Origin: Chloroflexota bacterium
GTDB taxonomy: Bacteria > Chloroflexota > Anaerolineae > Anaerolineales > UBA11579
Direction of reading: 5' to 3'
Assembly (NCBI GenBank): GCA_003486225.1
Contig: DNGN01000268.1
Span: forward strand, 3,903 to 9,515
Length of the DNA: 5,613 bases
This document shows positions 1 through 5,613 of the stretch, piece after piece; positions within the stretch are counted from its first letter, which is position 1; each line of letters opens with the position of its first letter. A model generated the notes under the pieces. That model ran no database searches. It was not told the origin of the DNA and was given only the letters and a program-made list of their open reading frames with translations. Position numbers and translations under genes: made by a program.

Positions 1-14
1 TACTTCTCCAATCT

Positions 15-1433
15 TCAGGGCATGGGGTTATTACACTGCCAATCCGTGCCCAGCCAGATTTCCACATCGGTTGTGCTATCCATGGCCAGCCGGTGGAAAA
101 TGCGGTAGGTATCCACGCCCATCAGATCAGATAGAAAAGACAAGGTATAAGGACTGCCGGTGTGGTCGATCAGCGAGGTAGTGGTATACCCCTGGCTGGC
201 ACCCAGAACTTCAACCACATTGGCTCCCTGATTGCGAAGGTAGTCCGCTGTGCGCTGGCCGGTTATACCGTCATTAGTACCGTCATAAATCGTGATGCGG
301 GCTTCCTCGATCTGCATCAAGGTCAGCAGATCACCTTCCATCGCCGGAGAAAACGAACCGCCTGTCGCAAAAATCCTGTCCCTCACTTCACGGATCTTGT
401 CCGGATAGGGGATCAAGATCGAGCGGTCGTCTGGGGATGTGCCATAATTCACCTCGTTGATACCGATTACGGCCATCTCTATATCATCCCTCTGGATCTG
501 AACAGCCAGGACAGCCAGCTTGAGTGCATCCTCGAAGGGCAGGTTGGTCGTGATCTTTTGTGAAAACTTGGCATATAACTCTGGCGCATTGGAGAGCAAT
601 TTTGCCCATACAGCCGGTGTCAGCAAGCGGTCGTAAATGCCCATAATCACCTGCTGCTGGCGGCGGGAGCGATCAAAATCCCCGCCTTCATTGTAACGGT
701 TGCGGGCGTACGCCAAAGCGAGCTTACCGGGCAGGGTGACCCTGCCTGGCTCCAGCTTTACATCATACGCCTGGCCGATGACTTCCAACTCAATCGGCTC
801 GGTCACCTCCACCTTCACCCCATCTATCAGATCAATAAATTCTTCAAAAGCGCTGAAATCCAGACGGGCATAATAATCAATCGGCACACCGATCACATTT
901 TCAACGGTTTTGACAGCCAGGGCCGGTCCCCCACCCGGATAATTGTACATATCGCCAAAATAATGTGCCGCGTTGATCTTGGAGGGATTAAACCCAGGGA
1001 TGGCGGCCCAGAGATCGCGCGGGATAGAAAGCACACCCGCCGTTTTTGCGACCGGGTCGACCGTTAGGAGGATCATGGTATCCGTGCGGGAATATTTATT
1101 CTCTTCTTCCCAATCGCGGAAATCAATGCCCATCAAAAGCATGGTGACGCGTTTTGTGCCATCCCAGGCTGGTGGGGCATCCTGGATGATCGGGCGAAGC
1201 CCCGAATCATTGAATTGATTGCCCTCCCCCTGCGGGATGACCAGATTTCCCTGTTCATCGAAGACCGGGGTGCTGACCGCATCTGGTCGTGTCTCCTGCA
1301 TACCCCAATTCCGGAAGGTGGAATAAACCACTGTCGAGAGCACCAGCCCCACTCCAAAGAAGCTGACCAGCCATAAGAATATTGCCTGCTTGGAGCTCAG
1401 TTTTTTTTGTTTTCCAGGATTATTATTCGTCAT
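15..1433 (-). CDS. LCP (LytR-CpsA-Psr) family protein with C-terminal LytR_C domain
   Basis: LCP enzymes move undecaprenyl-phosphate-linked glycopolymers onto a cell-wall or envelope acceptor, working on the outer face of the membrane. Numbered from the in-frame TTG at 1445 (476 aa), one N-terminal membrane segment lies at about 19-42 after a Lys-rich start. The LCP domain spans about 98-275: LLMGID near 103-108, SRTDT at 119-123, SIPRDL at 140-145, KINAAH at 156-161, ARNR at 247-250 and DFDRSRRQQQ at 256-265. These Arg and Asp residues are the ones that hold the pyrophosphate and metal in known LCP structures. A LytR_C domain follows at about 382-467 and ends in a WLGTDW motif. I prefer the ATG at 1433 (472 aa): an AAAGGG sits only 2 nt before the TTG, too close to serve it, and about 14 nt before the ATG. 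The stop is TGA at 15-17. The gene follows the TPR gene by about 28 bp and is probably cotranscribed. Family assignment is firm; substrate and acceptor are unknown. Confidence 0.95.
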   Translation of the reverse strand: MTNNNPGKQKKLSSKQAIFLWLVSFFGVGLVLSTVVYSTFRNWGMQETRPDAVSTPVFDEQGNLVIPQGEGNQFNDSGLRPIIQDAPPAWDGTKRVTMLLMGIDFRDWEEENKYSRTDTMILLTVDPVAKTAGVLSIPRDLWAAIPGFNPSKINAAHYFGDMYNYPGGGPALAVKTVENVIGVPIDYYARLDFSAFEEFIDLIDGVKVEVTEPIELEVIGQAYDVKLEPGRVTLPGKLALAYARNRYNEGGDFDRSRRQQQVIMGIYDRLLTPAVWAKLLSNAPELYAKFSQKITTNLPFEDALKLAVLAVQIQRDDIEMAVIGINEVNYGTSPDDRSILIPYPDKIREVRDRIFATGGSFSPAMEGDLLTLMQIEEARITIYDGTNDGITGQRTADYLRNQGANVVEVLGASQGYTTTSLIDHTGSPYTLSFLSDLMGVDTYRIFHRLAMDSTTDVEIWLGTDWQCNNPMP

Positions 1434-1461
1434 AATGATTCTCAAAGCCCTTTAATCCAAC

Positions 1462-2676
1462 CTACGGAGATGGATCCGTGGTAGGCGACGGGGTAAAGGT
1501 TGGTGTAAAGGTCGGAGTATCCTGAACGGTATCAGGTGTAGATGTGCTGGTTGGGGTCGGTGTACTGCTGGGACCTCCCGCAGGAGGAGTATCGGACGGT
1601 CCACCCAGGGTTGCATCAAACGTGGAAGTGATGGTCGGCGTAGGAGTAATGGAGGGCGTGCCCAGCAAACATTTTTCATAGACGAAGGTAGCCGTAGGGT
1701 AAACATAGGCCTGGTCCCATGTCCCCAGGACATGCACCATGCCATCGCTGGCCTCACACCATTTTTCCTCTTTGGCCGAATTTTCGGCCATCTGCAGCAA
1801 GGATGCCCAATAGCGATAGAATGCCGAGACTCCGGAAGCGTCTGTAATGCTGGGTGCTGCTGAAACCAACTGCCCGTAATAATAAGCGGCTTGCTCCGGG
1901 TAAGCACCCCAAAACGCGTTCCCAAGCAGGTATAAACGCGCCCAATTGCGGTAATTTTCGGTTTCGCCGTCCAACGGACCAAACTGTTCGGCTAGCAAGA
2001 AATCGTAGATCCCGCCTTCCAGATCCTTATTTAAAATCTTTTGGATGCCACGGTTGCGCAAACTTACAAAGATCAACCCATCCACTTCCACGATATTGTA
2101 GCCCGGATTCGATTGGCGCAGGTTTGCCAGCGTATCCAAAGCGATATTCCACTGGCCCTGAGAGACAAGCGCCAGAGCAGCAGAATACATTTCTTCTGCA
2201 GGACGGGTATCTCTGGTTGGCGAAGGGGTTGGGGATGCCGGAACAGAAGTCGGGGTAGCCGTAACATTCATCACCATACCGATGTCCACCAGCAGGTCCA
2301 TGGCGGGTTTATAACCAGGTTTTTCTGAAAGGATATAAGTCAGGCGTTCTTCGGCCAGGGCATAATTCTCATTGGTCACATCTTCAATGGCCTGGACAAG
2401 CTGAGCAGCCAGATAGGCTTCCATGGTCACGGTCGCCTGGCCATATTGCTGCTGCTGCCCATCCTGATAACCCAACCAGCCGCTGACCGCTGCCAGGATC
2501 ATCATCGCACCAGCAAACAAGATACCCGCCATCATATAACTGATCCACTCCCTGCGTGGTGGAGCAGGCGGTTGGCTCTTGGCTTCCCGGCCAGGAACCT
2601 GGTTATCGCCGGGGGGAGAAGATCGATTGCCTTTGGTTTGATTCGGCCGGTTTGGTTTTGTTGGACCAAATGTCAT
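1462..2676 (-). CDS. Single-pass membrane TPR protein with Thr/Pro-rich linker and tail
   Basis: This 404-residue protein has no catalytic motif that I recognise. Residues 1-45 are rich in Pro, Lys and Arg and predicted cytoplasmic. A membrane segment lies at about 47-69, followed by a Gln-rich stretch (GQQQQYGQ). TPR-like helix pairs occur at about 86-130 (NYALAEERLTYILSEKPGYKPA) and 161-200 (AALALVSQGQWNIALDTLANL), with further helical, Tyr-rich sequence to about 335. The two helical blocks are separated by a Thr/Pro/Ser linker (140-156), and the protein ends in a 65-residue Thr/Pro tail (340-404). Charge distribution puts the TPR part and tail outside the cell. The ATG at 2676 has a good Shine-Dalgarno (GGAGA, about 5 nt upstream). 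It is the first gene of the operon with the LCP protein, which suggests a scaffold or partner role in envelope assembly; this is inference. Cys307 and Cys336 could form a disulfide. Confidence 0.85.
   Translation of the reverse strand: MTFGPTKPNRPNQTKGNRSSPPGDNQVPGREAKSQPPAPPRREWISYMMAGILFAGAMMILAAVSGWLGYQDGQQQQYGQATVTMEAYLAAQLVQAIEDVTNENYALAEERLTYILSEKPGYKPAMDLLVDIGMVMNVTATPTSVPASPTPSPTRDTRPAEEMYSAALALVSQGQWNIALDTLANLRQSNPGYNIVEVDGLIFVSLRNRGIQKILNKDLEGGIYDFLLAEQFGPLDGETENYRNWARLYLLGNAFWGAYPEQAAYYYGQLVSAAPSITDASGVSAFYRYWASLLQMAENSAKEEKWCEASDGMVHVLGTWDQAYVYPTATFVYEKCLLGTPSITPTPTITSTFDATLGGPSDTPPAGGPSSTPTPTSTSTPDTVQDTPTFTPTFTPSPTTDPSP
1465..1659 (-). repeat. Low-complexity DNA coding for the Thr/Pro tail
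   Basis: This stretch encodes residues 340-404 of the TPR protein and is dominated by Thr, Pro and Ser codons, with irregular repeats such as TPTPT and TPTFTPTFTP. The units are not exact at DNA level. A second, shorter Thr/Pro/Ser linker is encoded at 2209-2259. Such tracts are usually flexible, exposed spacers. Confidence 0.75.
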
Positions 2677-2680
2677 AAAT

Positions 2681-2686
2681 TCTCCA
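2681..2686 (-). promoter_or_regulatory. Shine-Dalgarno of the TPR gene
   Basis: On the minus strand the sequence reads TGGAGA, with about 5 nt between GGAG(A) and the ATG at 2676. This supports that start for the first gene of the TPR-LCP operon. Confidence 0.7.
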
Positions 2687-2780
2687 GTTTGCTCAATCTT
2701 AGCCTAGATTTAGAAATATACCGTATCGAGCAATTTATTTTAATGCATAAATCGCACCAATTTACAGAATCAAATTATTT

Positions 2781-2798
2781 TGCCCTCGTCTCAGGGCA
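2781..2798. repeat. Short inverted repeat in the divergent intergenic region
   Basis: TGCCCT and AGGGCA form a perfect 6-bp inverted repeat around a 6-nt centre (CGTCTC). No T-tract follows on either strand, so it does not look like a terminator. It lies between the two divergent genes, where an operator could sit, but a repeat this short can arise by chance. Confidence 0.3.
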
Positions 2799-2844
2799 TA
2801 ACAAAAATTAAACGTAAATAGTCCTAAATATGTTCCAGGGTATA

Positions 2845-2873
2845 TTGCCAATTCAAAAATATTTCCCTATAAT
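2845..2873 (+). promoter_or_regulatory. Sigma70-type promoter for the DUF123 gene
   Basis: A -35 box TTGCCA at 2845-2850 (four of six match TTGACA) is followed by exactly 17 nt and a perfect -10 box TATAAT at 2868-2873. Transcription would start near 2880 and give a leader of about 50 nt before the ATG at 2932. Housekeeping-type boxes are assumed to apply in this lineage. Confidence 0.65.
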
Positions 2874-2931
2874 AAATTAAGCTTTTTCTACAAACAATTA
2901 TCATATTCGAATAAGAATACTGAAGCGCACC

Positions 2932-3507
2932 ATGAAACGTATAAATCCACCTCAAAACCCAATCTACTCCAAAATTACGATCCTTGGAGATCCTCATCCG
3001 AGCGGTGTCTATTTACTGGCGATCCAATTATCCGATGACCATAAATTAGCCTTTGGTGAATTCCAACACGGCAAACCCATACCGCTCCCGGAAGGTACCT
3101 ACTTATATGTAGGGTCTGCCTATGGTCAACACCGCACCAGCAGCCTGGGCTATCGCCTGCTGCGCCATGCCAGCCGGTCCGGAGAGGGTCATCCGCACCT
3201 CATTCGTCCAGAGCTAGAAAGAAGTCTCAACGCAGCTGGCCTGCTGGGCAGTATTCCCAAGAGGAAAACGCTGCACTGGCATATCGATTACCTGCTGGAT
3301 TTGCCAACCGCAGAAATTCGCGGCATCGTCGTTCTGCGCACCAGCCGCCAGATCGAATCAAAAATCGGCGACTGTGCTGCAGCCCAGCCCGAAACCATGA
3401 TTCTGGCTCCCGGATTAGGAGCCAGTGATTATCCAGGAAAAACCCATCTCTTCTTTGTGGATGCAGATGCGAATTGGTGGTCCAAACTCCCTGAAATTCT
3501 CAAATAA
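2932..3507 (+). CDS. DUF123 / GIY-YIG-related domain protein, stand-alone
   Basis: The 191-residue protein matches the DUF123 pattern, a small domain related to GIY-YIG nucleases that occurs alone or fused to endonuclease III. Visible family motifs are GVYLLAIQL (25-33, in place of GIY), GTYLYVGSA (55-63, the YIG-like strand), RLLRHA (75-80), a WHIDYLL motif (116-122), Glu142, and GLGASD (161-166) followed by THLFF (171-175). The family commonly has SDC-x-C before SHLF; here both cysteines are absent (SDYPGKTHLF). The first 20 residues or so precede the domain and look unstructured. The ATG at 2932 is the only sensible start, since an in-frame stop lies at 2878-2880 with no ATG between. Its ribosome binding site is weak (GAAG, 6 nt upstream). 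A near-consensus promoter lies about 60 bp upstream. The biochemical role of DUF123 is not settled; nucleic acid binding or cleavage is an inference from the fold. It is probably cytoplasmic: I see no signal peptide or membrane segment. Confidence 0.88.
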   Translation: MKRINPPQNPIYSKITILGDPHPSGVYLLAIQLSDDHKLAFGEFQHGKPIPLPEGTYLYVGSAYGQHRTSSLGYRLLRHASRSGEGHPHLIRPELERSLNAAGLLGSIPKRKTLHWHIDYLLDLPTAEIRGIVVLRTSRQIESKIGDCAAAQPETMILAPGLGASDYPGKTHLFFVDADANWWSKLPEILK

Positions 3508-3567
3508 TCTTTGGTTGGCCTGATTGGGGTGACGGAATAAGAAATTTATGATACAGTTGATGCAACT

Positions 3568-3573
3568 TATAAA
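3568..3573 (+). promoter_or_regulatory. Possible -10 box for the small membrane protein gene
   Basis: TATAAA (continuing as TATAAAAT) lies about 25 bp before the ATG at 3598. The hexamer at the expected -35 distance (TTTATG at 3545-3550) is poor. If used, the transcript would begin just before the AGGAGG. The alternative is read-through from the DUF123 gene 90 bp upstream, since I see no terminator between the two. Confidence 0.3.
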
Positions 3574-3582
3574 ATAACTGCT

Positions 3583-3588
3583 AGGAGG
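3583..3588 (+). promoter_or_regulatory. Shine-Dalgarno of the small membrane protein gene
   Basis: A perfect AGGAGG sits 9 nt before the ATG at 3598. It is the strongest ribosome binding site in the window and fixes the start. It suggests efficient translation, in contrast to the weak site of the DUF123 gene upstream. Confidence 0.8.
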
Positions 3589-3597
3589 CATTTTTTC

Positions 3598-3996
3598 ATG
3601 GATTCAAAACTAACTCAAAAAGGTTGGATGTCAGTCGTTATCTGGTTAGGTCTGCTGGGCGGTACCGCATACACGTCAAATGCGACAGTTAACGTGTTCA
3701 ACGCTATCATCCAGGCCCTCTTCCAGACCCTGACCACCGGGATTGCAGATCTCTTCCAAAATTACGGGGTGCTTTTTGCCACACTTTTGGGCATCGTACT
3801 CATCTTCCTGCTGGTGAGCGCATGGCTGGGATTGGTCTCCTATACATTTGAAGTTGGCAACCTGGTCTTCGGTGATGATGATGAAGAAGACGAGGATTCA
3901 GAAATGTCTGCCTTACCTGGTCAGGTCGCCCGCTACCTTGGTTTCACATGGGGATTGTTCTACATCCTCTTCCTGATCTTACCGATGGTCATGTAA
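3598..3996 (+). CDS. Small hydrophobic membrane protein with acidic loop, function unknown
   Basis: I do not recognise this 132-residue protein. The start is well supported by a perfect AGGAGG at 3583-3588, 9 nt before the ATG. A hydrophobic N-terminal segment lies at about 11-27; since it ends in TSNA-TV it could be either a membrane anchor or a cleaved signal peptide. An amphipathic stretch follows (30-54), then a strong membrane segment at about 57-84. After that come a short loop with eight consecutive Asp/Glu residues plus flanking acids (DDDEEDED at 93-100) and a last membrane segment at about 113-131 that runs to the C-terminus. No cysteines and no catalytic motif are visible. It lies 90 bp downstream of the DUF123 gene on the same strand, with a possible promoter of its own, and ends just before a strong terminator. 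The acidic loop might bind cations or a basic partner; that is speculation. Coding status is supported by the ribosome binding site, membrane pattern and terminator placement. Confidence 0.8.
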   Translation: MDSKLTQKGWMSVVIWLGLLGGTAYTSNATVNVFNAIIQALFQTLTTGIADLFQNYGVLFATLLGIVLIFLLVSAWLGLVSYTFEVGNLVFGDDDEEDEDSEMSALPGQVARYLGFTWGLFYILFLILPMVM

Positions 3997-4014
3997 TCAG
4001 CGATTGGAAAAAAT

Positions 4015-4040
4015 AAAAGGCTGGCAATTGCCAGCCTTTT
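4015..4040. terminator. Bidirectional rho-independent terminator (26-bp perfect palindrome)
   Basis: The sequence is its own reverse complement over 26 bases: AAAAGGCTGG, then CAATTG, then CCAGCCTTTT. It can form a GC-centred hairpin with a U-tract in either direction: TTTTTT (4037-4042) on the plus strand, and TTTTATTTTTT (4018 down to 4008) on the minus strand. It begins 18 bp after the stop of the plus-strand small membrane protein gene (3996) and ends 10 bp from the stop of the minus-strand hydrolase gene (4051), so it can end both convergent transcripts. Confidence 0.92.
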
Positions 4041-4050
4041 TTGATTCAGC

Positions 4051-5613
4051 TTACATCAAACCCAGCCAGGACAGGAAAATATTCTGCAAATTCCATCTCA
4101 CCAGGAAAAAAGAGAATACGATCACCGCTAGGGTCACCAGCGTAAACAGGATGCGGTTAAACAACCTCCCATGCTTCCTGGCCAACAGAATAGTTCCCAT
4201 CACCAGTAAACCCGCCGCAGCGAGCAGCTGAAGCACAGTCAGGATCCCCACCAGGATCACCAGAGGCTCTGATCTGGGCAGCCCGACCAAATTTTCCATC
4301 CAATCCGGCTTGTTGGTGAATTCCCGCATCACCATGCTGTTCAACTGGACGGTGGTGATCGAAAGCACACCCGTAATGCCTGCAAAAACATGCTGTGGGA
4401 AGTTCAACGCTTTGGCTTTCGACTTCCGGTCGGGTTTCGCACCCAACACCCGGAAACCCGTCACGAGGATGAAAGTCACCTCTACGATGAAAATCAGCAT
4501 ACTGGCCACCGCCATCGCCTCCAGCAATGGTTTTCCCTGGTTGGGAACACCGATATTGATGTCCTCGACGCTGTCCAGGTAATCAGGAATATAGATCCAC
4601 TCACCCGGCAGCACATACTCCGGGGATGGCTCGGCTGCCAAACAGGAGGTATCGGGTTCGCTCTGCGGGTCCTGCAGAAAACTGCGTTTGATCTGGTCTG
4701 CGCAGGTGGTCCCGGAATCCAAATTATGCCCTTTTGATGGAAACTCCACATAAAACGAATTGGGCAGATTTTCAGCCACCTCGCGCGCCCAGTGTGGAGG
4801 AGTGATGGGGTCGTAACGTCCAACCAGGACCAATGCAGGAATATCGCTGTGGATTGGTTCGTCTGCCAACTTCGGCGCAGGCGGCAGGTTCCATAACTGG
4901 CACAGGTTCCATTCATTCAGATGGCGGTAGTACCCATCCATTTCAGGATAACCAGCAGATAAAGTGTCAATCTCGGCCTTGGTGACAGCTGAGGCATCGT
5001 CCTGGCAGTTGACGGAAAAATACAAGCCAAATGCGATGAAATCAGATGTAAAAATATCTTCCTGGATCTCGTTCAAAGCCCAGGACTCCAAGGCCGCGGT
5101 TTTCCCTGCTGAGAGTTGACTGATCAGCAGCGGGTAAAACGCAGTGGTGAAAGGAGGGAATGTAGGCCCGTAAAAAGCCCGACCGACCATCCAGTCGATC
5201 AACGTAGCGCCACTGACCTGCAAGGGAATCGGCGAGCCACCACCCGGGTCTTCCAGGCTCAATTCTATGGGAGATCGGTTCAGTTCTGCCACCAGGGCGT
5301 AGAATCGGTTTTCCAGATCCGGGTACGCCGCAGCGCAGTCCGGGTCGGACGCGCAATCCTCAAACATCACCTGCAAGACACGGTAGGAATGCTCCGGGTC
5401 ACGATGGAAACGTGTTTCGTGAAGTGGGTTAACTGCCTGAAGAATCGCGGCGCGAATCCCTTCCGGGTGGCGGTCCATCAGTACCTGTACCAGGCGGGTG
5501 CTGTAAGAGGTGCCGAATAAGTCCCATTGGTCGATCCCCAGTGCAAGGCGCAGCGATTCAATATCCTCTGCCAACACAGCCGTCGTATATTGGCTGAAAT
5601 CAACCCCCATTGA
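4051..5613 (-). CDS. Alpha/beta hydrolase, tripeptidyl aminopeptidase-like, with four C-terminal membrane segments (5' partial)
   Basis: The reading frame stays open to the window edge, so the N-terminus is missing. Counting from the internal Met at 5610, 519 residues are visible. The nucleophile elbow is GTSYST at 33-38 with Ser35. The acid is Asp267 in VGRYDPITPP and the base is His295 in SKGHN. This spacing and the surrounding sequence (DIESLRLALG before the elbow, a TAP-like C-terminal half) match secreted tripeptidyl or prolyl aminopeptidase-like serine hydrolases. Six cysteines (86, 92, 202, 237, 303, 323) suggest disulfides. After about residue 360 the protein continues into four membrane segments at about 366-389, 406-427, 447-476 and 486-508. 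Basic loops (AKPDRKSKAK and ARKHGRLFNR) mark the cytoplasmic side, which places the hydrolase domain outside. The missing part should hold the oxyanion-hole region and an export signal. It converges on the small membrane protein gene and shares its terminator. The substrate is unknown; peptidase is more likely than esterase by similarity. Confidence 0.88.
   Translation of the reverse strand, partial: SMGVDFSQYTTAVLAEDIESLRLALGIDQWDLFGTSYSTRLVQVLMDRHPEGIRAAILQAVNPLHETRFHRDPEHSYRVLQVMFEDCASDPDCAAAYPDLENRFYALVAELNRSPIELSLEDPGGGSPIPLQVSGATLIDWMVGRAFYGPTFPPFTTAFYPLLISQLSAGKTAALESWALNEIQEDIFTSDFIAFGLYFSVNCQDDASAVTKAEIDTLSAGYPEMDGYYRHLNEWNLCQLWNLPPAPKLADEPIHSDIPALVLVGRYDPITPPHWAREVAENLPNSFYVEFPSKGHNLDSGTTCADQIKRSFLQDPQSEPDTSCLAAEPSPEYVLPGEWIYIPDYLDSVEDINIGVPNQGKPLLEAMAVASMLIFIVEVTFILVTGFRVLGAKPDRKSKAKALNFPQHVFAGITGVLSITTVQLNSMVMREFTNKPDWMENLVGLPRSEPLVILVGILTVLQLLAAAGLLVMGTILLARKHGRLFNRILFTLVTLAVIVFSFFLVRWNLQNIFLSWLGLM

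Larger units (their letters stand above)
2677..2931. other. AT-rich divergent intergenic region
   Basis: This 255-bp spacer separates the leftward TPR-LCP operon from the rightward DUF123 gene, so it must hold the promoters for both. It is visibly richer in A and T than the flanking genes. The rightward promoter is clear. I could not find an equally good leftward one. The best leftward guess is TTGGTG, a 17-nt spacer, then TAAATT, read on the minus strand within roughly 2732-2760. That is only a half-match to consensus, so I do not list it separately. Confidence 0.6.

Noticed and set aside
162..563. Plus-strand open frame of 133 codons inside the LCP gene
   Set aside because: It is antisense to well-conserved LCP/LytR_C coding sequence, and the product has no recognisable domain.
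1479..1650. Thr/Pro-coding tract considered as a CRISPR or tandem repeat array
   Set aside because: The units are irregular and in frame with the TPR protein; there are no constant repeats with unique spacers.
1452..1982. Minus-strand open frame of 176 codons overlapping the end of the TPR gene
   Set aside because: It runs in another frame through the Thr/Pro-coding region. Its product is rich in Arg, Pro, Leu and His, typical of an out-of-frame reading, and it has no family motif.
1854..2328. Two plus-strand open frames antisense to the TPR gene
   Set aside because: They overlap each other and a supported gene. Their products are compositionally odd and show no domain or ribosome binding site.
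2781..2798. Inverted repeat considered as a terminator
   Set aside because: It lies upstream of both flanking genes and has no run of T after the stem on either strand.
2446..2811. Plus-strand open frame reaching from the TPR gene into the intergenic region
   Set aside because: Most of it is antisense to the TPR protein's N-terminus and membrane segment, and the remainder is AT-rich spacer. No ribosome binding site or family motif was seen.
5042..5520. Open frames on both strands within the hydrolase gene
   Set aside because: They shadow the catalytic domain, whose Ser-Asp-His triad and continuous frame are clear.

Overview
The window looks like ordinary chromosome from a Chloroflexota bacterium, most plausibly Anaerolineae. 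This is inferred from protein style, not from a marker gene. The pointers are the long Thr/Pro tracts (TPTPT, TFTPTFTP) in a membrane-anchored TPR protein, an LCP protein with a C-terminal LytR_C domain beside it, a tripeptidyl-aminopeptidase-like hydrolase, and moderate GC content. There are no RNA genes, transposases, CRISPR repeats or phage genes.

Layout: (1) Positions 15-2676, minus strand, hold a two-gene operon: a single-pass membrane TPR protein (1462-2676), then an LCP (LytR-CpsA-Psr) family protein (15-1433, or from a TTG at 1445) about 28 bp downstream. (2) Positions 2677-2931 are a short AT-rich divergent intergenic region. It carries a near-consensus sigma70-type promoter pointing right and a good Shine-Dalgarno for the left operon. 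(3) Positions 2932-3507, plus strand, encode a stand-alone DUF123 (GIY-YIG-related) protein. (4) Positions 3598-3996, plus strand, encode a small unrecognised membrane protein with a very acidic loop, behind a perfect AGGAGG. (5) Positions 4015-4040 are a perfect 26-bp palindrome flanked by A and T tracts, a bidirectional terminator between convergent genes. (6) Positions 4051-5613, minus strand, hold the 3' part of an alpha/beta hydrolase of the tripeptidyl aminopeptidase type followed by four membrane segments. Its 5' end lies outside the window.

Three of the five genes act, or probably act, at or outside the membrane. The TPR and LCP proteins are both single-pass proteins with their bulk predicted outside the cell, so the pair probably serves envelope assembly, with LCP as the glycopolymer transferase. 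The hydrolase has a visible Ser-Asp-His triad, and its loop charges put the catalytic domain outside the membrane, consistent with peptide or ester hydrolysis at the cell surface. The DUF123 and acidic-loop genes show no clear functional link to either neighbour.

I found no convincing previously undescribed system. The best second looks are the hydrolase fused to four membrane segments, the conserved-looking but unrecognised small membrane protein, and the TPR-LCP pair.
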